From assembly GCA_001800085.1 (NCBI GenBank), contig MGUS01000069.1, forward strand, positions 8,462 to 14,491: a stretch of 6,030 bases of DNA, given 5' to 3'. The DNA is from Elusimicrobia bacterium RIFCSPLOWO2_01_FULL_60_11. GTDB lineage: Bacteria > Elusimicrobiota > Elusimicrobia > 2-02-FULL-39-32. The notes beneath the pieces are model-generated. The model was given only the letters and a program-made list of their open reading frames with translations, searched no databases and had not been told where the DNA came from. Numbering within the stretch: position 1 is the stretch's first letter; every line of letters begins with the position of its first letter. This document shows, in pieces, positions 1 to 6,030 of this stretch. The position numbers and the translations under genes are program-made.

Positions 1-1143
1 CGGGTTCTCCTTCACGGTCATCTTGCCGCGCAAAGCGTCGATACGCCCGTCCTGCGCGGCGCGGTCCTCATAGTGCTCCGCGGTCAGCTCGCCGAAGATG
101 AGGCCGACCGCCGTCACATACTGCAGGCAATGGTCCCGGTCCGCCGGATTGTTCAAAGGGCCAGTTTTATCGATGATGCGCAGGGCCGCCTCCTGCGTCT
201 CGATGAGGACACGGTCCACCTGGTCCAAACGCTTTGCGACGGAAGGATGCAGCCGGAGCGCGGCTTCCACGGCGGTCTGCGCGTGGAATTCCGCCGGGAA
301 CGAGACCTTGAAGAGGATGTTCTCCATGACATAGGAGCCGAGATCCCTTGTGATCCTGATGGACTGCCCTTTGAACAGCGCGTCGCTAAAGCCCCAGACC
401 GGCGCGCTCAAGACCGTAGAGTAGCCCATCTCTCCTTTGAGCGTCAAGAGAGCCAGGCGGACGGCCCGGCCGGCGGCGTCGCCCGCCGCCCACGATTTGC
501 GCGAACCGGCGTTGGGGGCATGGCGGTAAGCGCGCAGGCAGCCGCCGTCCATCCATGCGTTGGAGACCGCGGCGACGATGTCTTCCCGCGTGCCTCCCAA
601 AAGTCGTGTGGCAACGCCCGCGCCTGCCACCCGGACCAAAAGGACATGGTCGAGGCCGGCCCGGTTGAAGGCATTCTCAAGGGCCAGAACTCCCTGGATC
701 TCGTAGGCCTGGATGGCCGCTTTGAGGACGTCCCGCATGAGCAGAGGAGCTTTGCCCGATGTCAGATTCCGGCGGCTGACATAATCCGCCACGGCCAATA
801 TGGCGCCAAAATTGTCGGAGGGGTGCCCCCATTCCGCCGCCAGCCAGGTGTCGTTATAGTCCAGCCAGCGGATCATCGCGCCGATGTTGAAGGCCGCCTC
901 CGCGGGGTCGAGCTCATGCGATGTGCCGGGCACGCGCGCGCCTCCGCGCAGTTCCGCTCCCGGGACGATGGGGCCTAATATCTTGGCGCAGGCGGGGTAT
1001 TGAAGCGCGAGGATGGCGCATCCCAGACTATCCATCAGGCAGTGACGGGCTGTCTCATAAGCGGCGTCGCTGCCCGTCGCGCCGCCGGAGATGTAGTCCG
1101 CGATCTTTTGGAGGACCTCGTCCGGCTTCTGACGCGGGCTCAT
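1..1143 (-). CDS. prpD: 2-methylcitrate dehydratase PrpD (MmgE/PrpD family), C-terminus cut by window edge
   Basis: PrpD dehydrates 2-methylcitrate to 2-methyl-cis-aconitate in the cytoplasm, the second step of the methylcitrate cycle that oxidises propionyl-CoA. The reverse complement of 1143-1 is open for 381 codons without a stop; E. coli PrpD is 483 residues, so about 100 are missing. Recalled E. coli PrpD matches almost block for block: YPAC and LGPIVPG near residues 49-62, [20 protein letters not shown] at 83-102, the family hallmark GHPSDN at 106-111, GLDHVLLV at 163-170, YRHAPNAG at 206-213, [17 protein letters not shown] at 216-232, [14 protein letters not shown] at 282-295 and [11 protein letters not shown] at 328-338. 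The ATG overlaps the prpC stop as ATGA, with GAGGT six bases upstream, so translation is probably coupled to prpC. I see no frameshift or lost motif. Function is near certain; only the C-terminus is unseen. Confidence 0.96.
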   Translation of the reverse strand, partial: MSPRQKPDEVLQKIADYISGGATGSDAAYETARHCLMDSLGCAILALQYPACAKILGPIVPGAELRGGARVPGTSHELDPAEAAFNIGAMIRWLDYNDTWLAAEWGHPSDNFGAILAVADYVSRRNLTSGKAPLLMRDVLKAAIQAYEIQGVLALENAFNRAGLDHVLLVRVAGAGVATRLLGGTREDIVAAVSNAWMDGGCLRAYRHAPNAGSRKSWAAGDAAGRAVRLALLTLKGEMGYSTVLSAPVWGFSDALFKGQSIRITRDLGSYVMENILFKVSFPAEFHAQTAVEAALRLHPSVAKRLDQVDRVLIETQEAALRIIDKTGPLNNPADRDHCLQYVTAVGLIFGELTAEHYEDRAAQDGRIDALRGKMTVKENP

Positions 1144-2267
1144 CCCCGGACCTCGAGGGGCAGCCATTTCCTGGGTTGCGGGCCGGTATATTCCGCTCTG
1201 GGCCGTATCAGCTTGTTGTCGGCGCGCTGTTCGAAGACGTGCGCGGCCCAGCCCGCGGTCCGGGACAGGACGAATATCGGAGTGAAGAGGGAAGACGGTA
1301 TGCCCATGAAGTGATAGACGCAGGCGCTGTAGAAATCCAGGTTGGGGAAGAGTTTCTTTTCCCGCCACATCACTTCCTCGATGCGTTCCGAGACGGCATA
1401 AAGCAGAGTGTCGCCGGCTTCCCGGCTCAAGCGCCGGGCGTGCTTTTTGATGATGACCGAACGCGGATCGGAGGTCGTGTAAACGCGGTGTCCGAACCCC
1501 ATTATTTTTTCCTTCCGCTTGAGCGCGTCCAAAATACCCGGTTCGACGTCCTCGAGCCGGTCGAATCTCCGGATCAACTCCAGGGTGGCTTCGTTGGCGC
1601 CTCCGTGCAGAGGGCCCCGCAGAGCCCCGATGGCACCGGTGACCGCGGAATAGATGTCCGACAGCGTCGAGGCGATCGTGCGGGCCGTGAACGTGGAAGC
1701 GTTGAATTCGTGTTCCGCGTAGAGGATGAGGGAGGCCTCCATGGCGCGCAGGCGCGGATCATCCGGCGCGTGCCCCGTCAACAAGCGCAGGAAATAGCCC
1801 GCGGTGGAATCCGGCCCGCTCACCGTTTCGATCCGTTTCCCGGACCGGCTGAAATGGTGCCAATAGAGCAGCATGGGGGGAAGGCAGGCCAGGAGACGGA
1901 CCGCGGCCTCCTTCTGCCTTGAAAAATCGCCTTCCGGCTCCAGACAGCCCAGTGCGGAGCACCCGGTCCGTAAGACATCCATGGGATGGGCTGAGGGGGG
2001 GATCTGTTCCAGGGTGAGCTTCAGGCTTTGCGGCAGATGCCGCCTGTCCTTCAGGTCGGATTTGAATCGTTCCAGTTCTTGCCTGGAAGGCAGTCCGTCA
2101 TTTAGAAGAAGGTATGCCGCTTCTTCAAAGCATGCGTGTTCGGCCAGGTCCTCGATCGCGTACCCGCGGTAGGTGAGGCCTTGCCCTGTTCCGACCGTGC
2201 AGATGCCCGTGTTGCCCGCGACCACCCCGGCCAGCCCGCCGTATTTGGCTCCGCCGCTCATGGGCAT
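1140..2267 (-). CDS. prpC: 2-methylcitrate synthase PrpC (citrate synthase family)
   Basis: PrpC condenses propionyl-CoA with oxaloacetate to 2-methylcitrate, the entry reaction of the methylcitrate cycle; these enzymes usually retain some citrate synthase activity. The 375-residue length is normal. The citrate synthase catalytic triad is present: His221 in LHGGANE, His260 in GFGHRVY and Asp311 in PNLDFYSA. PrpC-like blocks include [10 protein letters not shown] (17-26), [14 protein letters not shown] (94-107), [14 protein letters not shown] (183-196) and [18 protein letters not shown] (339-356), close to E. coli PrpC as I recall it. Residue 261 is Arg (GHRVY) where E. coli PrpC has Pro, an Arg also common in true citrate synthases; the adjoining prpD decides for PrpC. 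The start is either ATG 2267 or the in-frame ATG 2261; GGAAG lies only 2 bases before the first and 8 before the second, so 2261 is more likely. It follows the GT-C gene by 10-16 bp. Confidence 0.93.
   Translation of the reverse strand: MPMSGGAKYGGLAGVVAGNTGICTVGTGQGLTYRGYAIEDLAEHACFEEAAYLLLNDGLPSRQELERFKSDLKDRRHLPQSLKLTLEQIPPSAHPMDVLRTGCSALGCLEPEGDFSRQKEAAVRLLACLPPMLLYWHHFSRSGKRIETVSGPDSTAGYFLRLLTGHAPDDPRLRAMEASLILYAEHEFNASTFTARTIASTLSDIYSAVTGAIGALRGPLHGGANEATLELIRRFDRLEDVEPGILDALKRKEKIMGFGHRVYTTSDPRSVIIKKHARRLSREAGDTLLYAVSERIEEVMWREKKLFPNLDFYSACVYHFMGIPSSLFTPIFVLSRTAGWAAHVFEQRADNKLIRPRAEYTGPQPRKWLPLEVRG
1150..1154 (-). promoter_or_regulatory. Shine-Dalgarno of prpD
   Basis: The minus strand reads GAGGT, then six bases (CCGGGG), then the ATG of prpD at 1143. 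The site lies inside the last codons of prpC. It fixes the prpD start at the ATGA overlap and suggests that prpC and prpD are made from one message by coupled translation. Confidence 0.6.
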
Positions 2268-2269
2268 CG

Positions 2270-2274
2270 CTTCC
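2270..2274 (-). promoter_or_regulatory. Shine-Dalgarno of prpC, favouring the second ATG
   Basis: The minus strand reads GGAAG followed by CG and ATG (2267), then CCC and a second in-frame ATG (2261). Two bases of spacing is too short for normal initiation, while eight bases is typical. The site therefore argues that the protein begins MSGGAKYGG rather than [11 protein letters not shown]. It lies in the short gap after the stop codon of the upstream glycosyltransferase gene. Confidence 0.5.
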
Positions 2275-2277
2275 GGC

Positions 2278-3849
2278 TCACGTTTTTTTCTTGAAAATCA
2301 CGACATCATGAGGGATGAAATCGCTCAAGCCGGGCCATTTCATTTTATTCGCCAGACTCAACTCCAAAGAACTTTCCCCGCGAGTGAACTTTTTTTCAAG
2401 AACATACTGTTTGTTGCGGCCATTAAAAAGGTCATTCCAGAATTCGAGCCGCTCCGGACCCCCGAAGAAATGATAGATCTCATTCTCTTTCTTACCCAGG
2501 TACTTGCCATATTCATTGGATGAGGTCAAAATGTAATCTGCGGGAGTTTTAACAAGTTCATAACCGCCGAGGATCCTGGAGAATTCCTGATAGGCCGTGA
2601 CTTTTTCCGCCGGCTTCACATTCTGAGACAGCCATTGTGACGCCGCAAAACGAGGGTCGGCGGTGAAAGACGATTCAATGGCCCGCACACAGCTCAGTTG
2701 GTAAGCGATCACGGACGCTGCCACAAGGATCGGGGGCCAAGGGGATCCCGGCCTGCCCAACCAGTTGAGCGTTCTCACTGCCCCGTGACCCGCGATCAGG
2801 CAAAGGAACGGGAGCGCGGGCAAAAGCTGGCGAGTCCCGCGAAAGTCCATCCACGCGATCAAAAGGAATTGAACGGCCGCCGGAATCGCGAAATAGAGCC
2901 AGGGGTTGTCCGCAAGACGCGTCCAATCTCCAGGTCTGAAATATTCGCGGATTCGAGGGGCGGACCCGGCGGCCCCGAGGACAAGGAAAAGAATGCCGCC
3001 AAACCCGAGAGAGACGATCAAAGCTTCCGGAATGAACAGAAAGCCGTCGAAAACCGTTGTGTTCAACACAGGGACGCTGATATTGTCATTCTTCAGGTGT
3101 TTCAAGAATGCGATGAAATCCCAAGGGGAGTAGTTAAAAATACTCCAGATTTGAAACCCGGCAGCCACAAACAACGTTGCCTGGAACAAGCGCAGCCAAC
3201 GCCGTTCGTCAAGCAGACATACCAACGCGAGCAGGGGGAGCAGGCTCAACTGAAATTTGACCGCCAGCGCCGCTCCAACAACGACACAGAGCAGAGTAAA
3301 AATCCATTCAGACCTTTGCCGGCGGTAATAAATGCCCAGGACACACGACAGGAGAACATAAAAGGCGGCGCAGGCGTCTGAAGTGCCGAAGTGAGAATTA
3401 ATGGAATGAAGGCCGGAAAAGGCGAGGAAAAAAGCGGACCACAGGCCCAGTTGAAAGTCCTGAAAAAGCCAATATCCGACAAGTCCGGTCAGAATGATGG
3501 TGGCAATCCCATAGATGAGGCTGATCAGCCGGAATGCGGTGACCGGAGAGATCGATGCTCCGGAACATTTCTCCTGCAGCTTCTGCAGGACGAACGCGTG
3601 CGCGCCCCAGCCTTTTACATAACCATTCGGAGAATGCCGTCTGAAATCCGAGATTTGATACAGGAACGTATTTTCGTCGATATGGAATGTGTATCCGCGC
3701 GGCGTCGTCAAGCCTAATCCGCGCTCCCACCAGACTCCCGGCAAGCGAAAAAAAGTCGACAGCGCTATGATGAGGAACAGGGCGGAAATGAATATCCGGA
3801 GCGGCGCGCGGGAAACGGGGTTTTCGGATGGATCGGATGTTTGACTCAA
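2278..3849 (-). CDS. GT-C fold membrane glycosyltransferase (GT39 / ArnT-like)
   Basis: Predicted multi-pass inner-membrane enzyme that takes a sugar from a polyprenyl-phosphate carrier and transfers it to a lipid, glycan or protein on the outer face; donor and acceptor cannot be read from the sequence. The 523 residues begin with a short polar tail and a membrane helix (about 17-36), then a loop carrying HIDEN at 56-60, equivalent to the acidic catalytic motif of GT39/GT83 enzymes. About nine more hydrophobic segments lie between 106 and 390. SDA at 157-159 sits where the family often has a second acidic motif, and RGTRQLLPALPFL at 337-349 fits the usual R-x-LLPALP element before a late helix. 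Residues 395-523 look like a soluble extracytoplasmic domain. The start is TTG, supported by AAGGAG five bases upstream and by the TTGA overlap with the GT2 gene. GC is lower than in neighbouring genes. The broad class is secure; the specific substrate is unknown. Confidence 0.82.
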   Translation of the reverse strand: MSQTSDPSENPVSRAPLRIFISALFLIIALSTFFRLPGVWWERGLGLTTPRGYTFHIDENTFLYQISDFRRHSPNGYVKGWGAHAFVLQKLQEKCSGASISPVTAFRLISLIYGIATIILTGLVGYWLFQDFQLGLWSAFFLAFSGLHSINSHFGTSDACAAFYVLLSCVLGIYYRRQRSEWIFTLLCVVVGAALAVKFQLSLLPLLALVCLLDERRWLRLFQATLFVAAGFQIWSIFNYSPWDFIAFLKHLKNDNISVPVLNTTVFDGFLFIPEALIVSLGFGGILFLVLGAAGSAPRIREYFRPGDWTRLADNPWLYFAIPAAVQFLLIAWMDFRGTRQLLPALPFLCLIAGHGAVRTLNWLGRPGSPWPPILVAASVIAYQLSCVRAIESSFTADPRFAASQWLSQNVKPAEKVTAYQEFSRILGGYELVKTPADYILTSSNEYGKYLGKKENEIYHFFGGPERLEFWNDLFNGRNKQYVLEKKFTRGESSLELSLANKMKWPGLSDFIPHDVVIFKKKT

Positions 3850-4583
3850 CTGGACTCCTTGGAAGGCCGGTCACCGGAATTCCGCCTCGAATGAAACAGG
3901 GTTGAAATCAGAATGCTCCCGCAACGGACCCCATAGGACAGGACATTAGCCGCGATCCTGGAAGTCCCGTACTCCCGCTCTCCGCGGACGGGCAAGGATA
4001 TTTCTCCCATTCTCAAGCGTCCCTTGGATAATATGATTAAAGTCTCTTGAGCATTGTCGAACTCGCTCCGGGGATTCAAACGCAAGGCTGCGTCCCGGGT
4101 ATATGCCCTGAATCCGCAGGAAACATCGGTGAAGTGTCGATGCGTGATCATATTCACGAACCAAGTGACCTGGCGGTTCCCGATCCGTTTGATCAAGGGG
4201 ATGCTTTTGTAGTTTTCGGGGTCAAGAAAACGCGAACAGCTCACGAAGTCAAGCTGATGATCCAGGAGGTGTCCTACGAGCGACCGGATGTCGGCAGGGT
4301 TGAACTGCAGATCCGCATCGATGGTGGCGATGACATCGGCGCCGAGACGAAGCGCGTTGGAAATCCCTGTTTGGAATGACGCTCCCGACCCTAGATTCTT
4401 GTGATGAGACACGACCCTTGCCCCGGCCTCGCGCGCCAAAGCCGCGGTCCTGTCCTTAGAGCCGTCGTCAATGACCATGACTTCGACTTGATCGATGCCC
4501 GCAATGTCCCGGGGGACGCCCTGCACGACATCGGAGATTGTTTTTTCCTCATTTAAGGCGGGGACGAGCACGATCAATTTCAT
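3846..4583 (-). CDS. Family 2 glycosyltransferase, DPM1-like polyprenyl-phosphate sugar synthase
   Basis: Predicted cytoplasmic GT-A enzyme that moves a sugar from a nucleotide donor to a polyprenyl phosphate, making the lipid-linked donor used by a GT-C enzyme. The 245 residues open with VPALNEE at 7-13 and carry VIDDGSKD at 37-44 (Asp39/Asp40, nucleotide binding) and the metal-binding DAD at 89-91, followed by LQ. FTDVSCGFRAYTR at 151-163 and GTSRI at 206-210 are typical of the dolichyl-phosphate mannose/glucose synthase branch. There are no C-terminal membrane helices, as in human DPM1 and unlike ArnC/GtrB; residues 211-231 could be a membrane-associating helix. The gene ends in a TTGA overlap with the GT-C gene, which it presumably supplies. 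Its own ATG has no good Shine-Dalgarno and follows a -10-like box closely. The sugar and the precise lipid are unknown. Confidence 0.88.
   Translation of the reverse strand: MKLIVLVPALNEEKTISDVVQGVPRDIAGIDQVEVMVIDDGSKDRTAALAREAGARVVSHHKNLGSGASFQTGISNALRLGADVIATIDADLQFNPADIRSLVGHLLDHQLDFVSCSRFLDPENYKSIPLIKRIGNRQVTWFVNMITHRHFTDVSCGFRAYTRDAALRLNPRSEFDNAQETLIILSKGRLRMGEISLPVRGEREYGTSRIAANVLSYGVRCGSILISTLFHSRRNSGDRPSKESS
3855..3860 (-). promoter_or_regulatory. Strong Shine-Dalgarno deciding the TTG start of the GT-C gene
   Basis: The minus strand reads AAGGAG, then TCCAG, then TTG at 3849. This is the best ribosome binding site in the window. It lies inside the last codons of the GT2 gene, whose TGA overlaps the TTG. 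The strong site compensates for the weak start codon and supports translational coupling of the two glycosyltransferases. Confidence 0.75.
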
Positions 4584-4657
4584 GTCATTTTCACTATAAG
4601 ACAGCGTGAATTCATACTACAAAATTTATGGGATATTTGAGGGGACCGGAGGGGATC
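4584..4657. other. 74-bp intergenic gap between the DUF3307 and GT2 genes
   Basis: This is the longest stretch without a gene and separates the cyclase/DUF3307 pair from the glycosyltransferase/prp genes. It is AT-rich on its left side (4584-4640) and holds a G-run-rich segment at 4640-4655 just after the DUF3307 stop. I looked for a stem-loop followed by a T run on the minus strand and found none of useful length. Apart from the weak promoter candidate I see no further signal. Confidence 0.6.
4593..4622 (-). promoter_or_regulatory. Candidate sigma70-type promoter for the glycosyltransferase genes
   Basis: On the minus strand TTGTAG (4622-4617, three of six bases matching TTGACA) is followed after 18 bases by TATAGT (4598-4593, five of six matching TATAAT). 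It lies in the only real intergenic gap of the window, just ahead of the GT2 gene. A start about seven bases past the -10 box would leave a leader of only a few bases before the ATG at 4583, which would fit the missing Shine-Dalgarno there. AT-rich spacers produce such matches by chance, so this is only a candidate. Confidence 0.28.
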
Positions 4658-5455
4658 TTAAGAATAGAAGATGCCGCGGCTCAACATACCGCAGAGGACG
4701 GCGGTGGAGTTGCCCAGGATGAGGTTGGTCCATGTGGCGGGGTTGGTCTTTCGGACCTTGCCCACCACGAGATAAAGCAGCCAGGCGGCCACCAGGTAGA
4801 CCCACCAGGTGCCGGGCAGAAGGAAGACCGCCGCCACGGCCACTCGCTCCGCCATGCCGATGTACTTTTCCTTGTCGTTGGGGAATTCCTTGCCGGAAAA
4901 ATCCTTCTCTAAAAAATAGATGGACACGGTCGTGAAATGCGTGACCAGCACGAAAAGGATGACCCCGAACACCCAGGGTTCGGGGCGGACCACCGTTACA
5001 AGGCGCTCCCACAAGCCCAGCCCCTGGGCCTCTCCCAAAGGCACCGTGCCCATGATGGCCGGATAGGAGACCGTGCCGAACTTTCCCACGGAGCCGTCAA
5101 TGGAGGGGGACATGGAGAAAAGGACCACATAGTGCACGACCTGATCCCAGATGTAGAAGAAAGTGTTGTCCCGCGTCTCTTTTTTAAGGACGGACAAGAC
5201 CCGCCATTGGTCTTCGGCGAAATGAGTGATGAATATGATGGCCACGCAGGCCCAGCCCGTGAGCGCCAGGGGACCCAGCCGCACCCAGACCTGTCCCATG
5301 TAGTTCCAGAGGATCAAGCTGTAGATGACGGGGTGGATGCCGCAATGCACCAGCATGCCCGTCAGGTTCTTGCGTTTCCAGGCGGCGATGCGGTTGGTCT
5401 GGAGCGTGAAATCCCCGATCAGGTGGCCCATCACCAAACGCCAGAATATTTCCAT
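4658..5455 (-). CDS. DUF3307 family multi-pass membrane protein
   Basis: Function unknown. The 265-residue protein has the N-terminal pattern of DUF3307 (PF11750) as I recall it: MGHLIGDFTLQTNRIAAWKR at 9-28 (H-x-x-G-D-F-x-L-Q), then LVHCGIHPVIYSL at 35-47, THFAEDQW at 77-84 and WDQVVHYVVL at 103-112. The repeated His, Asp and Gln residues next to or within helices (His11, Asp15, Gln19, His37, His41, His78, Asp82, Asp104, His108) suggest a metal- or substrate-binding site in the membrane, which is inference. Hydrophobic segments lie near 38-52, 62-80, 102-116, 160-182, 205-232 and 243-258, so the C-terminal half, beyond the short DUF3307 core, is also membrane-embedded. The ATG lies 2 bp after the cyclase stop (TAA-CC-ATG) with no clear Shine-Dalgarno, so translation probably depends on ribosomes finishing the cyclase. 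Family assignment is from motif memory only. Confidence 0.75.
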   Translation of the reverse strand: MEIFWRLVMGHLIGDFTLQTNRIAAWKRKNLTGMLVHCGIHPVIYSLILWNYMGQVWVRLGPLALTGWACVAIIFITHFAEDQWRVLSVLKKETRDNTFFYIWDQVVHYVVLFSMSPSIDGSVGKFGTVSYPAIMGTVPLGEAQGLGLWERLVTVVRPEPWVFGVILFVLVTHFTTVSIYFLEKDFSGKEFPNDKEKYIGMAERVAVAAVFLLPGTWWVYLVAAWLLYLVVGKVRKTNPATWTNLILGNSTAVLCGMLSRGIFYS

Positions 5456-5457
5456 GG

Positions 5458-6030
5458 TTATTTCGTCGTCATCACGAACACCCCGTCCCAGTTCTTGGGA
5501 GGCGGCTTTTCGATGTAATCGCTGCAGCGTCCCGCGTAGGTCTCGGAGGGGCCGTCCTTGGGGAGGATCTTCCCCGACTCCTCGAATTTGGAGAGGGCCT
5601 TCTTGAACTGCCGGGCGCGGTAGAGTTCCAGGCCTTCCGTGTAGATATCGAACGCTTTCTTCTGGGCGTCGGTCAGCTCGCCTTTGCGGCAGACCAGTTC
5701 AAGCACCTTGATGGGGACGTTCTTGCCCTTCACCCTCAAGAGGTCAAGTTCCCGCACTTCGACGTCCGCTTTGGCCGCCTCGTAGGTGGTCTCCGACACC
5801 ATCAGGCCCGTGCCGTACTGCTTGTTGGCGCCTTCCAGGCGGGAAGCCAGGTTGACCGCGTCGCCCATGACGGTGTAATTGAATTTCTGCGATGAGCCCA
5901 TGTTGCCCACGTTCATGGGGCCGGTGTTCAAGCCGCAGCGCGCGAAGATCTGCTGGAGCCCCTTTTTCGAGAGTTCGACGTTCAAATCCTTCAGGCGGTC
6001 GCGGTTCTCCAGAACGGCCAGGCAGGCCTG
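5458..6030 (-). CDS. Class III adenylate/guanylate cyclase, C-terminal part (N-terminus outside window)
   Basis: The frame is open to the window edge; the 190 visible residues cover the second half of a class III cyclase homology domain and a C-terminal tail. The enzyme makes a cyclic nucleotide from ATP or GTP. CGLNTGPMNVGNMGS lies at 32-46 of the fragment, and YTVMGDAVNLASRLEGANK at 52-70 contains the transition-state pair Asn60 and Arg64. Thr53 occupies the purine-selecting position seven residues before that Asn, where bacterial adenylate cyclases often have Thr or Asp, so cAMP is the likelier product. VKGK at 100-103 closes the domain. Residues 125-170 look like a single TPR-type helical pair, followed by a PPPKNWDGV tail, as in CHASE2-type cyclases I recall. 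The metal-binding Asp residues and any sensor domain lie outside the window. No start codon for this protein is visible; the TTG at 5985 is internal. It is coupled to the downstream DUF3307 gene. Confidence 0.9.
   Translation of the reverse strand, partial: QACLAVLENRDRLKDLNVELSKKGLQQIFARCGLNTGPMNVGNMGSSQKFNYTVMGDAVNLASRLEGANKQYGTGLMVSETTYEAAKADVEVRELDLLRVKGKNVPIKVLELVCRKGELTDAQKKAFDIYTEGLELYRARQFKKALSKFEESGKILPKDGPSETYAGRCSDYIEKPPPKNWDGVFVMTTK

Noticed and set aside
73..978. 301-codon plus-strand open frame opposite prpD
   Set aside because: The minus strand of the same region encodes unmistakable PrpD with family motifs throughout. The plus-strand translation is Arg/Gly-rich, shows no family motif and is a by-product of GC-rich codon use.
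921..1922. 333-codon plus-strand open frame opposite prpC
   Set aside because: The opposite strand encodes PrpC with its full catalytic triad. The plus-strand product is low-complexity, rich in Arg, Gly and Pro, and resembles no known family.
2278..2291. Run of seven A on the minus strand at the end of the GT-C gene, where a +1 slip would continue into the prpC frame
   Set aside because: The prpC frame is indeed open through this point, but prpC has its own ATG and Shine-Dalgarno, and a GT-C/PrpC fusion makes no biochemical sense. The run reflects the Lys codons of an ordinary basic C-terminus.
2698..3381. 227-codon plus-strand open frame opposite the GT-C gene
   Set aside because: It is very polar, the mirror image of a hydrophobic membrane protein on the minus strand, with no recognisable domain and no reason to be coding.
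3572..3590. Perfect inverted repeat TCCTGCAG-CTT-CTGCAGGA (8-bp arms, 3-base loop)
   Set aside because: It sits inside the GT-C coding sequence, where it encodes a Leu-Gln-Lys-Leu-Gln stretch. There is no T run after it, no second copy in the window and no gene boundary nearby, so terminator or operator roles are unsupported.
4631..4660. Possible terminator after the DUF3307 gene
   Set aside because: The C-rich runs on the minus strand just past the stop do not pair into a convincing stem, and no T tract follows a hairpin.
4937..5518. 193-codon plus-strand open frame opposite the DUF3307 gene
   Set aside because: The His/Asp-rich composition is the antisense reflection of the membrane protein, whose motifs and tight coupling to the cyclase identify the true strand.

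Overview
All six recognisable genes lie on the minus strand and are tightly packed, so the window reads right to left as one co-directional block. Gene content and style suggest an uncultivated environmental bacterium with a Gram-negative-like lifestyle: a class III nucleotide cyclase, polyprenyl-phosphate-type glycosyltransferases and the methylcitrate pathway. Overall GC is roughly 55-60 %. I cannot assign a phylum from this piece. The prp proteins closely resemble the proteobacterial enzymes as I remember them, but that does not settle taxonomy.

Layout in transcription order. (1) 6030-5458 is the C-terminal part of a class III adenylate/guanylate cyclase, entering from outside the window. 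(2) 5455-4658 is a DUF3307-type multi-pass membrane protein starting 2 bp after the cyclase stop. (3) A 74-bp gap, 4657-4584, holds a weak promoter candidate; it is the longest non-coding stretch. (4) 4583-3846 is a family 2 glycosyltransferase of the dolichyl/polyprenyl-phosphate sugar synthase type. (5) 3849-2278 is a GT-C fold membrane glycosyltransferase (GT39/ArnT-like), overlapping the previous gene by 4 bp (TTGA) and preceded by a strong Shine-Dalgarno. (6) 2267-1140 is prpC (2-methylcitrate synthase), starting 10-16 bp after the GT-C stop. (7) 1143-1 is prpD (2-methylcitrate dehydratase), overlapping prpC by 4 bp (ATGA) and running off the left edge about 100 residues before its expected end.

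How the genes work together. PrpC and PrpD catalyse the first two committed steps of propionyl-CoA oxidation; methylisocitrate lyase (PrpB) is not in the window and may lie to the left. The GT2/GT-C pair is a classical two-step cassette: the cytoplasmic GT2 charges a polyprenyl phosphate with a sugar, and the membrane GT-C enzyme moves that sugar to an acceptor on the far side of the membrane. The cyclase and the DUF3307 protein form a second coupled pair of unknown relationship. No functional link between the three pairs is evident.

This is mostly an ordinary metabolic and envelope region. I see no RNA genes, CRISPR array, mobile element or convincing terminator, and no strong case for a new system. 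The points most worth a second look are the cyclase-DUF3307 coupling, the GT2/GT-C pair packed directly ahead of prpCD, and the lower GC of the GT-C gene.
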